The notes: generated by a model from the letters alone, not told the origin. A stretch of DNA of 14,899 bases from Pelethousia sp034928145 (GCA_034928145.1 JAYFPE010000002.1:1-14899); one strand, 5' to 3'. Positions 5,372 to 13,736 are shown, numbered from the stretch's first letter. Numbers and translations are program-made.

Positions 5372-8300
5372 ATGTATATCGCCGATCTGCACATCCATTC
5401 CAAATATTCCATGGCCACCAGCCGCGTGTGCGATGCGCCCCACCTTGATCTGTGGGCGCGCTATAAGGGCATCGCCCTGGTGGGCACGGGAGATTTCACC
5501 CACCACGCCTGGCGGCGGGAGCTGGAGGGCAGCCTGGAAGAGGCCGAACCGGGCCTTTACGCGCTGCGCGAGAGCGAAAGGCTGCAAGACGGGCCTGCGG
5601 GCGCGGGCCTGCGACCCCGTTTCGTCATTTCCGGCGAGATCAGCTGCATCTACAAGCGCGCCGGCAAGACACGCAAGGTACATAACCTCATCCTATTGCC
5701 CGGCCTGGAAGCAGCGGAAACGCTCTCCCGCCGTTTGGGGGCCATCGGCAATATCCATTCCGACGGCAGGCCCATATTGGGGCTGGATAGCGAGGACCTG
5801 CTCGAAATCACCCTCGATTGCTGCCCCGAAGCCATCTTCATCCCCGCCCATATCTGGACGCCGCATTTCTCCGTGCTGGGGGCCTTTTCCGGCTTTTCCT
5901 CCATGGAAGAATGCTTTGGTAAGCTTTCGTCCCATATCCGCGCCCTCGAGACCGGCCTCTCCGCAGACCCGGCCATGATCTGGCGGGTGAGCGGCCTCGA
6001 CGGCTATAACCTGATCTCCAATTCGGATGCGCACTCCCCGGCCAAGCTGGGCCGAGAGGCGAACCTCATGGATGGGCCCCTGAGTTACGCGGGCTTATCG
6101 CACACCCTATCCACGGGCGAGGGGCTCTTGGGCACGGTGGAATTTTTTCCGGAGGAAGGCAAATATCATTTGGACGGCCACCGCGCCTGCGGCGTGCGCC
6201 TCACGCCACAGGAGACCATCGCCCTTGGCGGACGCTGCCCGGTGTGCGGACGCAAGCTGACCATCGGCGTAGAGCACCGGGTGGAGGCGCTGGCCGACCG
6301 ACCTATGGGCTTCGTACCACCCAAAGCCAAGCCCTTTGAAAGCCTGGCCCCCCTGCCCGAGGTCGTGGCCGCCAGCCTGGGCCTGGCGCCGGCCTCGAAA
6401 AAGACCGAGGCTGCCTATTTTGCCCTGCTGCACGCGCTGGGGCCGGAATTCTACATCCTGCGGGAAGCGCCGCTTTCGGATATCGCGCAGGCGGGCGGCC
6501 CGGCCCTGGCCGAGGGCATCCGCCGCCTGCGGGCCGGTGAGGTGATGAGAGAAGCGGGATACGACGGCGAATACGGCGTGATTTCCCTCTTCGCGGCGGG
6601 CGAACTGGAAGCTTTACGGGGGCAAACCGCCCTTATCGACCTGGCCGCCCCGGGCCTCAAAAAGAAAGCGAAGCAAGCGCCCGCGCCTAAAGCGGAGAAG
6701 ATCCCCGCACAGGAAGCGCAGAAAGAAGCCGCCGCTCCCTTTGGCCTGAACCCGGCCCAGAAGCGGGCGGCACAGGCAGGGGAGCGGGCCGTGGCCGTCA
6801 TCGCCGGGCCGGGCACGGGCAAAACCGGCACCTTGGTTGCGCGCATCCTCTGGCTGATCCAAGAGCGGGGCGTGCGGCCGGGGGAGATCACGGCGGTGAC
6901 CTTCACCAACGCGGCCGCCAAAGAGCTACGCGGCCGCATCGAGGCGGCGCTGGGCGGCAAGCGCGCGGCCAAGGGGCTGACCATCGGCACCTTCCACGCC
7001 ATCTGCCTGGATATGCTGCCTGCTAAACCCCTCCTGGGCCGTGGCGAGGCCCTGGCCCTTCTGCGCGAAATCATGGCCGCGCGGGGGGATAAGGAACCGC
7101 CCGCCAAGGCGCTGCAAGCCATCGGCCGCGTTAAGGCCGGGCTAAGCCCGGAGGAGGCGGGGGCAGACCCCGCCCTGCTCGGCGCCTATGCAGAGGCGCT
7201 GCAAGCGCATAACGCCCGCGATCTGGACGACCTTTTGCTGGAAGCTTTAGAGATGGACGTTTCCAATCAGCGCCGCTTCAACTATCTATTGGTGGATGAA
7301 TTCCAAGACATCAACGCTGTGCAGCGGCAATTGGTGCGCCATTGGGGCGCAAACGGCCAAAGCCTTTTCGTCATTGGCGACCCGGATCAATCCATCTACG
7401 GCTTCCGGGGGGCCAGCGCCGCCTGTTTTGATGCGTTGCGTGCTGAAATACCGGAGCTTGTCACCCTCACCCTGGATGAAAACTACCGCTCCACACCCGA
7501 GATTTTGCAGGCAGCCGAGGCCCTCATCAGCCACAACGGCGGCGGCCCGCGCGGCCTGCGGCCCCATTGCCCTCCCGGGGCTGCGGTGCGCCTGCTAAAA
7601 GGGGATAGCCCCTTTAGCGAGGCCGTGTGGATCGCCAAGGAGATCGGCCGCCTGACAGGCGGCGTGGATATGCTGGCGGCCGGGGCACCGCCGCCAGCGA
7701 ACAACATACCCGGCGCCTGCGAGGGCAGCGTGCCCTGCGAGGGCGCGCGCGCCTTTTCCGAGATGGCCGTGCTCTGCCGCACACACCGCCAGCTCGATTT
7801 GATCGAAAGCTGCCTTCGGCACGATGGCATCCCCTGCCTGGTGCTGGGCCGGGGAGGGTATTTAGAGGATGATAAGGTGTGGGGCGCGCTGGCGTTCTTC
7901 ACGTCCCTCTCCGCCGCCCCCCCAGTGGATACGCAAGCCCTCTGTGCCGCGCTCGAGCTGGTCTGGGCCTGCCCCAAGGATTTGCGGGAGAAGGCGGTAC
8001 GAGCCGCCGCTTCCATGGAAACGCTCGACCCCGCCGCCCTGCGGCAAAGCCTGGGCGGCTTCGGCCATCTGGCTCTTTGGCTGGACGAGGCCGAAGCATA
8101 TTTGCCTAGGCTGGCAAAAGAAAAGCCCCGCCGCCTGCTGGAAGTATGGGCCGAGGCGCACGGGGGCGGGGAGGCTATGGAGCGGCTGCTGAATGCCGCC
8201 GCCTTCCATGATCGCATGGCGGACTTTTTGCAGACCTTGATTTTGGGGCAAGAGGGAGATATCCCGCGGGCCTCCGGCAAGAGCTACGCCTCCGGGGCCG

Positions 8301-8575
8301 TGCGATTGATGACCCTGCACGGGGCGAAGGGCCTGGAGTTCCCGGTGGTCTTTCTCGCCGGCCTGCATCAGGGCGCGCTGCCCTTGGAGCGCGAAGGCCC
8401 GGAGACGGATCTTGCGGAGGAACGCCGCTTGCTCTACGTGGGCATGACCCGTGCGCGCGAGGAATTGATCCTCACCGGCGGTGGGGAAGCCTCGCCCTTT
8501 GCGGCGGAGCTGCCCATCAAAGCGGTGAGCCTGCCCAGCAGGGGCAGGCAGGCGGAGCAAATACGGCTGTTTTAA
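5372..8575 (+). CDS. EndoQ-like PHP nuclease fused to a UvrD/PcrA-type superfamily 1 helicase
   Basis: The gene encodes 1067 residues in two parts. Residues 1-~425 match the PHP phosphoesterase with zinc ribbon (COG1379, EndoQ-like): DLHIHS (5-10), GTGDF (38-42), SGEIS (88-92), H104, H129, PAHIWTP (159-165) and SDAHSP (218-223) as metal ligands, then C273, CPVC (289-292) and H302 as likely zinc ligands. A Lys/Ala/Pro linker (about 430-455) leads to the helicase: Q motif LNPAQKRA, Walker A GPGTGKT (479-485), Ia TFTNAAAKEL, II VDEFQD (641-646), III GDPDQSIYGFRG (669-680), IV ENYRS, V TLHGAKGLEFP (981-991), VI RRLLYVGMTRARE (1018-1030). EndoQ enzymes cut DNA 5' of deaminated bases, and UvrD/PcrA unwinds 3'-5'. 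All key residues of both halves are intact. Joint nick-and-unwind repair is inferred. The ATG at 5372 is chosen because GGGAGAA lies just upstream and the PHP motif begins at residue 5. Confidence 0.93.
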   Translation: MYIADLHIHSKYSMATSRVCDAPHLDLWARYKGIALVGTGDFTHHAWRRELEGSLEEAEPGLYALRESERLQDGPAGAGLRPRFVISGEISCIYKRAGKTRKVHNLILLPGLEAAETLSRRLGAIGNIHSDGRPILGLDSEDLLEITLDCCPEAIFIPAHIWTPHFSVLGAFSGFSSMEECFGKLSSHIRALETGLSADPAMIWRVSGLDGYNLISNSDAHSPAKLGREANLMDGPLSYAGLSHTLSTGEGLLGTVEFFPEEGKYHLDGHRACGVRLTPQETIALGGRCPVCGRKLTIGVEHRVEALADRPMGFVPPKAKPFESLAPLPEVVAASLGLAPASKKTEAAYFALLHALGPEFYILREAPLSDIAQAGGPALAEGIRRLRAGEVMREAGYDGEYGVISLFAAGELEALRGQTALIDLAAPGLKKKAKQAPAPKAEKIPAQEAQKEAAAPFGLNPAQKRAAQAGERAVAVIAGPGTGKTGTLVARILWLIQERGVRPGEITAVTFTNAAAKELRGRIEAALGGKRAAKGLTIGTFHAICLDMLPAKPLLGRGEALALLREIMAARGDKEPPAKALQAIGRVKAGLSPEEAGADPALLGAYAEALQAHNARDLDDLLLEALEMDVSNQRRFNYLLVDEFQDINAVQRQLVRHWGANGQSLFVIGDPDQSIYGFRGASAACFDALRAEIPELVTLTLDENYRSTPEILQAAEALISHNGGGPRGLRPHCPPGAAVRLLKGDSPFSEAVWIAKEIGRLTGGVDMLAAGAPPPANNIPGACEGSVPCEGARAFSEMAVLCRTHRQLDLIESCLRHDGIPCLVLGRGGYLEDDKVWGALAFFTSLSAAPPVDTQALCAALELVWACPKDLREKAVRAAASMETLDPAALRQSLGGFGHLALWLDEAEAYLPRLAKEKPRRLLEVWAEAHGGGEAMERLLNAAAFHDRMADFLQTLILGQEGDIPRASGKSYASGAVRLMTLHGAKGLEFPVVFLAGLHQGALPLEREGPETDLAEERRLLYVGMTRAREELILTGGGEASPFAAELPIKAVSLPSRGRQAEQIRLF

Positions 8576-8613
8576 GGGCGCTTACCCCGAAGGAATTCCA
8601 AGGGGAAGGCGTT

Positions 8614-8757
8614 ATGGATAAAGAATCCGCTACCAAGAAAGAAAAGATGATCATGTCGAAAAAGGTAGCGAAGACTAGGAAGCTGGGTGTTCGTCTAGTT
8701 AACGTTGGCGGCAGGGTAAGAAAAGAGGCGCAGGGAGCGCAAACACCGAAACCCTGA
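8614..8757 (+). CDS. Possible small basic protein (47 aa) downstream of the nuclease-helicase
   Basis: This short ORF has an ATG with AAGGGGAAGG just upstream and begins 38 bp after the helicase stop. The product would have about 14 Lys/Arg against 4 acidic residues, starting MDKESATKKEKMIMSKKVAK and ending TPKP, with no Cys, no hydrophobic segment and no family I recognise. Its charge would suit nucleic acid or ribosome binding, but that is only composition. Codon use (CTA, CGT, AGG, AAA) is less GC-biased than in its neighbours, so it may instead be untranslated sequence. If real, it is the last gene of the pseudouridine synthase/helicase operon. It is convergent with citXG, 23 bp away, and I saw no strong terminator between them. 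Confidence 0.4.
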   Translation: MDKESATKKEKMIMSKKVAKTRKLGVRLVNVGGRVRKEAQGAQTPKP

Positions 8758-8780
8758 GAGATAGGGGGCAGCAAAGGGTA

Positions 8781-10094
8781 TTAGGGCATCCACCCCTCTA
8801 CCCGGTCAAGAAAGAGCGCCAGCGCCAGCATATCCGCGCTCCCGCCTGGGCTAAGCCCCCGGCTGATGCAGGCCGCGTCCAGCTCGCGCACGGCATGGAG
8901 CAGGGTTTGCGCATCCGGCGGCAAGGCCAGGATGCGGCGGGCTTCGCCCTGCACGAATTTGAGCCCCGCTTCGCCGCCCCGGTGCAGGAGGTTGGTATCC
9001 GCCAGCTCCGCCATGGAAGAAAGCAGGGCTGCGATGCGGGCCTCTTTTTCCGGCAGTGTCTTTCGCGCGGCACGTAGGGCTTCGTGCGTCTTAATGGCGC
9101 TAGGGAAGCCCGCAGCCGCCTCGCCCCGTGCGCCCAAGAGGCCCGTTTGGCTATAGATGCGCTCCCCATGGCTTTGGGGGGCGCGCTTTGCATTTTGCAG
9201 GGCTTCGTTTAGGCCCACGCCGGCCAAGCGCTTGGCGTGGAGGATGTAATTCCCGCCCTTCCCCGGCCCGGCCAGGCTTTGGCCCAAGCCGCACAGCAAG
9301 AGGCCTAGGCTGTAGATCAAGCCCTTGTGCGTGTTCACGCCGCCCGTGGCGGCGAGCATGGCGCGCTCCGCCGCCAGGCCCGCCTGCCGCAGGGCTGCCA
9401 TGGCTGGGGCGTAGGCGGCGCTTTCCAAGCCTAACCGTACGGCTTCGCGGAAATACGGCAGGAGGGCGGCCGCGCTCTTTTCAAAGGCGGCCAGATCCAT
9501 ATCCTGGTGCGCGCCCGCGTTGGCTCCGTCCACAAGTCCGGGCTTGGGGGTGAGGCAGGCTTCGTCGAGCAATGCCCAATGGGCGGCCGCGGCCAGGGTA
9601 TCCGCCGCGAAATCCGCCAGCAGCGCTCGCGCGGCCGCCTGCACCGCGCTTAGACCGTGGGCGCGGCTGCGGGCGCAAAGGGCAGCCGGGCCGCCGCAGA
9701 CCAAACAGGGCCGCTGCTCCTTGCGGCTAAGCTTTATCCCATCCGTGCCGATCACATCCATATCGAACAGGCGGCCCACGGGCAGGGCGTCCTCCATGGA
9801 CATAGCGGCTTCCTTCAGTTCAAGGGCGGGGACGTCTAGGGCGTAAATGGCCTCGCAGCCCGTGGGATAGCAGAGGCGGATGTGCTGCCTGGCTGAAAAC
9901 CCCTGGGCGGCGATCATCCGCTCCCCGGCCAAAAAGGCGAAATCCGCCAGCGGGCTGCGCTTGACGGGCCCGGCCAGGTTCATGGTAAAGAAAAGCAGGG
10001 GCCCCCCGTACTCGTCCAGGGTACCCTGTTGCAAGGCGGCCCGGCGTTCCCGGGCCTCCAACATTTGGCTAAGCGTCACTTCGCAGGGCTTCAT
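8781..10094 (-). CDS. citXG: Fused CitX-CitG: apo-citrate lyase phosphoribosyl-dephospho-CoA transferase and triphosphoribosyl-dephospho-CoA synthase
   Basis: The gene encodes 437 residues with two enzymes in one chain. The N-terminal CitX part (about 1-165) starts EVTLSQMLEARERRAALQ and holds MNLAGPVKRSPL (38-49), typical of the transferase that moves phosphoribosyl-dephospho-CoA onto CitD. The C-terminal CitG part (about 170-437) holds CLTPKPGLVDGANAGAHQDMD (around 180-200), GGVNTHKGLIYSLGLL (251-266) and GLSPGGSADMLA (413-424). CitG makes the precursor from ATP and dephospho-CoA. CitX and CitG are separate proteins in many bacteria; fused forms are known in others. It is the last gene of the cit operon and overlaps the end of citC by 26 bp. 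No clear Shine-Dalgarno precedes the ATG, so translation is probably coupled to citC. The start is supported by alignment with typical CitX N-termini. Confidence 0.93.
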   Translation of the reverse strand: MKPCEVTLSQMLEARERRAALQQGTLDEYGGPLLFFTMNLAGPVKRSPLADFAFLAGERMIAAQGFSARQHIRLCYPTGCEAIYALDVPALELKEAAMSMEDALPVGRLFDMDVIGTDGIKLSRKEQRPCLVCGGPAALCARSRAHGLSAVQAAARALLADFAADTLAAAAHWALLDEACLTPKPGLVDGANAGAHQDMDLAAFEKSAAALLPYFREAVRLGLESAAYAPAMAALRQAGLAAERAMLAATGGVNTHKGLIYSLGLLLCGLGQSLAGPGKGGNYILHAKRLAGVGLNEALQNAKRAPQSHGERIYSQTGLLGARGEAAAGFPSAIKTHEALRAARKTLPEKEARIAALLSSMAELADTNLLHRGGEAGLKFVQGEARRILALPPDAQTLLHAVRELDAACISRGLSPGGSADMLALALFLDRVEGWMP

Positions 10095-11034
10095 AGGTGC
10101 TTTGCGGCACGAGCTGCCGCACCCTTTCCCAGTCGTTTGCTGCTATGGCCCGCCGCACCTCGCCGGCGCTGATGCCGCCCTTGCGGGGCAGCTCAACCAG
10201 TTCCAGGCCATAGCGGGGCAGTTCCTCGGCCAGGCGCCGGTTGTAGCGGGCGGTTACGGGGCAGTAGGGCTCCATGCCGACAAAGCGGATGGAGATGGAG
10301 AGCGCCGGGGCGATCTTCTGGCAGAACAGGGCAATATCCAGCTCCGCCTGCGCGGCCTCGGCCCTGCATGTATCTTTGATGAAATAGGTAGGGAAGGTGA
10401 CCGCGGATACCAGATAGCTGCCGCACTCGTGCAAAAGGACATGCGGGATATCCGCCGTGCCCGCTTGCACCATGGCCAGGCGCTTTTCGGGTGAAAACAG
10501 CCCCCAGGCTTCACTCACCACGAACAGGTGCAGGCAATCCACCCGTCTGGCCGCTTCTTCGACCAAGTAGCGGTGACCAAGGGTGAAGGGCGCGCAGTTC
10601 ATCACCACGGCCCCCTGGCAGCCCGTTCCCCGCTGCAAGGAGGAGAGGTAGGCATCCAGCCCTTCCTTGCGGTTTTCCAGCATGGCGATGCCGCCCGCCA
10701 CGATCACATCATAAAAGCCTAGGGAGCGAAAGATGGCCGCGCTCTCGGGCTTGGTATATAGGAAAAGGTGGGTGCGGCCGAGACGATACGCCTCACTCAC
10801 CAGCTCGCTAAGGATGCGGGCGCATGCACCCTCGCGTTGGGCGCTTTCCTCCACGGCCACGTATTTGAGCACGTTGCCGCAAAGCGAGCCCGTGGCGAGG
10901 AGAGCGCCATCCTCAAAAAGCTGGGCGGTATAATTCGCATCCTCGCTCATGCTTAGCCCATGGCGGGCCAAAAAGGCCCGGGTATCCTCGAGCCTTTTCC
11001 CTTGCAGCAGGCTGATGGTGGAAAGCTCGCTCAT
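10069..11034 (-). CDS. citC: [Citrate (pro-3S)-lyase] ligase CitC
   Basis: The gene encodes 321 residues, near the usual family length. CitC activates citrate lyase by acetylating the thiol of the CitD prosthetic group, using ATP and acetate. Seen: an N-terminal GNAT-like domain (about 1-120, with an acceptor-like stretch near VEESAQREGACARIL) and a C-terminal nucleotidyltransferase domain (about 138-321) with NCAPFTLGHRYLVEEAA (146-162), the HxGH-type motif of the CitC/cytidylyltransferase fold, and ISAGEVRRAI (288-297), the ISxSxxR-like second motif. The start lies 2 bp after the citF stop, with only a weak AGG-containing ribosome binding site, so coupling to citF is likely. In the well-known Klebsiella arrangement citC comes first and before citD. 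Here it follows citF, as the fourth of five genes. Confidence 0.95.
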   Translation of the reverse strand: MSELSTISLLQGKRLEDTRAFLARHGLSMSEDANYTAQLFEDGALLATGSLCGNVLKYVAVEESAQREGACARILSELVSEAYRLGRTHLFLYTKPESAAIFRSLGFYDVIVAGGIAMLENRKEGLDAYLSSLQRGTGCQGAVVMNCAPFTLGHRYLVEEAARRVDCLHLFVVSEAWGLFSPEKRLAMVQAGTADIPHVLLHECGSYLVSAVTFPTYFIKDTCRAEAAQAELDIALFCQKIAPALSISIRFVGMEPYCPVTARYNRRLAEELPRYGLELVELPRKGGISAGEVRRAIAANDWERVRQLVPQSTYEALRSDA

Positions 11035-11036
11035 TC

Positions 11037-12557
11037 CTATACCTGGCGGATCACGTCGATCACGGTATTGTCCCTATACATTACCACGCCCACGATCTTA
11101 TCAAGATAATGGATGGGTTCGGGCACACCCACGATGCGCTCCGCCCGCTCCCTAAGCCGCTCAATGTCATACACAGGCAGCCCGGCGCTAAGCAGCCGGG
11201 CCTTCAGCTCCGCCCGGCGCGGATGCACGTCCACGCCTTGGTCGGTCACCACCACATCCACCGTATCGCCTGGGGTGACCACCGTGTTCACATGCTGCAC
11301 GATGCTGGGGATGCGGCCCCGCATCAGGGGGACCACGATGATGGAGAGGGCCGCGCCGGCGGCGGTATCCGGGTGGCCGCCTATGGCCCCGCGGATCACC
11401 CCGTCGCTGCCGGTGAGCACGTTTACGTTAAAGTCCGTATCCACCTCCAGGGCGGAGAGCACCACGAAATCCAGCTGGTTTACGGCTGCGCCGTGGTTGA
11501 GGTAGCTAGCGTAAAAGGAGGCGTCGATCTGCTGGTGGAAGCGGTTGTTTTTGAGGGAATTGGCGGCCGCCAAATCAAAGGATTGCACATCTAGGATCTT
11601 CTCGACCAGACCCTCCTCGTGCATCTCCACGATCTGGCCGGTGATGCCGCCCAGGGCAAAGCGGGCGGTGAGCTTTTTTTGCAGCATCTTTTCCCGCAAA
11701 AAGCGGGCCGTGGCCAGGCTGGCCCCGCCGCTGCCCATCTGCATGGAAAAGCCGTCGTAAAAATAGCCGCTCTGCTCAATCACCTCCGCAGCCATTTTGG
11801 CGATGAGCAGCTCCTTGGGGTTGGTGGTGAAGCGCGTGGCTCCGCTCATAATGCCGCCCGGGTCGCCGATGCTATCCACCTGTACCACGTAATCCACATT
11901 GGATTCCGGTATGCCAAAGGGCGCGTTGGGGAAGCGGACGATGTGGTCGGTGATGATTACGGTTTTGTCCGCATAAAGGGCGTCGAGCTTGGCGTAGCCC
12001 ATGGAGCCGCAGCAGGAGCCGCTCTCTTCATCGCGGTTGTAGCCGTTGGCATTGCCGTAAGGATCGCAGCTGGGCGCGCCCAAGAAGGCCACGTCGATGT
12101 GGAACTCGCGGCTCTCAATAGCCGCCGCCCTGCCGCCGTGACTGCGGAAGACCACCGGGAGATCCATCAGACCGCCGGAAACCGCCTCGGCCAGTTGGCC
12201 GCGCAGGCCGCTGGTTTCGATGTGGGTGACAACGCCGTTTTGAATATGGCCGACCAGGGGCGCGTGGATGGTGGTAAGGGAGCTTGCGGCCAGCGTAAGG
12301 TTTTTAATGCCCATGCGGGCGATCTCCTCGAGCACCATGTTGACGATATAATCGCCGTTGCGGAAGTGGTGGTGGAAGGAGATGGTCATACCGTCGCTAA
12401 GGCCGGTTTTTTCGATGGCCTCACGCAGGCTGTGGACGATCTTGTTATCGTAGCGCATGCGCTCGAAAAAGCTGTACGTGCGCTTTTCCGCCCCGCTCAG
12501 GAAGGGGCCATGCTGGGCGCTGATCTCATCGATATGGGGAATGCAGCCGATATCCAT
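11037..12557 (-). CDS. citF: Citrate lyase alpha subunit CitF (citrate CoA-transferase)
   Basis: The gene encodes 506 residues, full length for CitF. In the lyase complex CitF exchanges the acetyl group on the CitD arm for citrate, giving citryl-ACP, which CitE then cleaves. Seen: SFHHHFRNGD (60-69), SSLTTIHAPLVGHI (92-105), GGRAAAIESREFHIDVAFLG (141-160), IGDPGGIMSGATRF (230-243), GSGGASLATARFL (276-288), ALGGITGQIVEMH (301-313) and IGGHPDTAAGAAL (392-404), all typical of CitF. No signal peptide is present; the complex is cytoplasmic. GGAGGAGG inside the last codons of citE serves as its ribosome binding site, and only one base separates the citE stop from this ATG, so expression is tightly coupled. 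No truncation or missing motif was seen. Confidence 0.97.
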   Translation of the reverse strand: MDIGCIPHIDEISAQHGPFLSGAEKRTYSFFERMRYDNKIVHSLREAIEKTGLSDGMTISFHHHFRNGDYIVNMVLEEIARMGIKNLTLAASSLTTIHAPLVGHIQNGVVTHIETSGLRGQLAEAVSGGLMDLPVVFRSHGGRAAAIESREFHIDVAFLGAPSCDPYGNANGYNRDEESGSCCGSMGYAKLDALYADKTVIITDHIVRFPNAPFGIPESNVDYVVQVDSIGDPGGIMSGATRFTTNPKELLIAKMAAEVIEQSGYFYDGFSMQMGSGGASLATARFLREKMLQKKLTARFALGGITGQIVEMHEEGLVEKILDVQSFDLAAANSLKNNRFHQQIDASFYASYLNHGAAVNQLDFVVLSALEVDTDFNVNVLTGSDGVIRGAIGGHPDTAAGAALSIIVVPLMRGRIPSIVQHVNTVVTPGDTVDVVVTDQGVDVHPRRAELKARLLSAGLPVYDIERLRERAERIVGVPEPIHYLDKIVGVVMYRDNTVIDVIRQV

Positions 12558-12558
12558 C

Positions 12559-13446
12559 TTAAACCTCCTCCACCATGGTACGCTCGCCCGCCTCCGCGAG
12601 GTCGATCAAATATTGGGCGCGCAGGGCCACGGGCTTATCGATCATGCGGCCGTTCAGGCTGGCCACGCCGCTGCCCCGGGCCTCCGCCTCGGCGATGGCT
12701 TCCATCACGGCCCGGGCCTTGGCGAGCGCCGCTTCATCCGGCATGAAGACCGCGTGCAGGGGCGGGATCTGCCTGGGGTTGATCACGCTCTTGCCGTCAA
12801 AGCCCAGCTGGCGGATGAGTCTGCACTCCCGCAGGAAGCCTTCTTCATCATTCACATTGGAAAAGACCGTATCCAGCGCGTCGATGCCCGCGGCCCGCGC
12901 CGCGTTGAGGATCATATTGCGGGCGAAGAGAAGCTCCGTGCCGTCGCCGCGGGTGGTCTTTAAATCCGTTACATAATCCTCCGCACCGAGGGCGATGCCG
13001 ATCAGGCGGGGGGAAGCGGTGGCGATCTCATAGGCGTGCAGCACGCCCTTGGCGCTTTCTACGGCCGCCATCATGCCCGTTTGGCCCTCGGGGATGCCGG
13101 CTTCCCGCTCGATGCGCGCAATCTCCCGCTCGCAATCCAAAACATCTTTGGCAGTTTCCGTCTTTGGCAGGCGGATCACATGGGGCCTGGCACGCACGAC
13201 GGCCTCCAGATCCTTCACGCCCAAGCCGCTCGATAGGTCGTTGATGCGCACCACCAGCTCCTTTTGGCCGTAGTTGAGGCTGGTGAGCGCGTTGTATACG
13301 AGGAAGCGGGCCGCGTCCTTTTCGCGGATAGAAACGGAATCCTCTAGGTCGAACATTAAACTATCGCTGCCGTAGATATAGGCGTCTCGCAGCATGCCGG
13401 GGTTGTTGCCCGGCACGAAGAGCATGCTCCGCCGAAGCCGCTTCAT
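12559..13446 (-). CDS. citE: Citrate lyase beta subunit CitE (citryl-ACP lyase)
   Basis: The gene encodes 295 residues, the usual length. CitE cleaves citryl-ACP to acetyl-ACP and oxaloacetate using a divalent metal in a TIM barrel. Seen: RRSMLFVPGNNP (5-16), MFDLEDSV (31-38), VVRIND (65-70), RLPKTE (92-97), MAAVESAKG (126-134) with a metal-ligand Glu130, IALGAEDYVTDL (151-162) with Glu156/Asp157, and GFDGKSVINPRQI (215-227). These are the normal landmarks of the HpcH/HpaI aldolase/citrate lyase family. The operon context separates it from the stand-alone citramalyl-CoA or malyl-CoA lyase paralogues. The ATG overlaps the citD stop by 4 bp (ATGA), with GGGAGG about 7 bases upstream inside citD. 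Confidence 0.97.
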   Translation of the reverse strand: MKRLRRSMLFVPGNNPGMLRDAYIYGSDSLMFDLEDSVSIREKDAARFLVYNALTSLNYGQKELVVRINDLSSGLGVKDLEAVVRARPHVIRLPKTETAKDVLDCEREIARIEREAGIPEGQTGMMAAVESAKGVLHAYEIATASPRLIGIALGAEDYVTDLKTTRGDGTELLFARNMILNAARAAGIDALDTVFSNVNDEEGFLRECRLIRQLGFDGKSVINPRQIPPLHAVFMPDEAALAKARAVMEAIAEAEARGSGVASLNGRMIDKPVALRAQYLIDLAEAGERTMVEEV

Positions 13447-13736
13447 GCCTTCACCTCCCAGCTATGGTTTTCCTGGCCCGCGCCCCGGTAGGCCGCCGCC
13501 ATGACACGGGCGCGTACGGTGCAATCCAGAGCGCCCTTATCTACGGCGGTTACCCGCGCGCTTTCCACCCCAAGCTCCGCTAAGGAGCGGCGGATCACGG
13601 CTTCGATTTGCTTGCCGAATTGGCTTAGAACGCTGGATTCAAGGCTCAGTTCCAGGCCTTGCCCGCCCGGCTCGATGCGTATCATGATATCGCTGGATTC
13701 CATAGTACCCGCCACGGCAGGCTGAACGATTTGCAT
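13443..13736 (-). CDS. citD: Citrate lyase gamma subunit CitD (acyl carrier protein)
   Basis: The gene encodes 97 residues, the usual CitD size. CitD carries the 2'-(5''-phosphoribosyl)-3'-dephospho-CoA arm that holds acetyl and citryl groups. Seen: MQIVQPAVAGTMESSD, where Ser14 falls exactly at the known attachment serine of Klebsiella CitD (AGTLESGD), then MIRIEP and the conserved VDKGALDCTVRARV (65-78). An in-frame ATG at 13817 would add 27 basic and hydrophobic residues with no CitD similarity and would overlap the -35 box. The ATG at 13736 has AAGGAGG four bases upstream and starts the homologous region, so it is chosen. It is the first gene of the operon and shares a 4-bp ATGA overlap with citE. 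Confidence 0.96.
   Translation of the reverse strand: MQIVQPAVAGTMESSDIMIRIEPGGQGLELSLESSVLSQFGKQIEAVIRRSLAELGVESARVTAVDKGALDCTVRARVMAAAYRGAGQENHSWEVKA

Noticed and set aside
7483..8280. Long minus-strand ORF of 265 residues inside the helicase
   Set aside because: It is antisense to conserved helicase motifs, is Ser/Pro/Arg-rich low-complexity translation, and has no signals of its own.
9490..9680. Short GC-rich palindromes inside citXG as possible regulatory sites
   Set aside because: They are frequent in coding DNA of this composition and lie within conserved CitG codons.
11619..12746. 375-residue plus-strand ORF across citF and citE
   Set aside because: It is a shadow of two well-recognised cit genes; its composition mirrors theirs.
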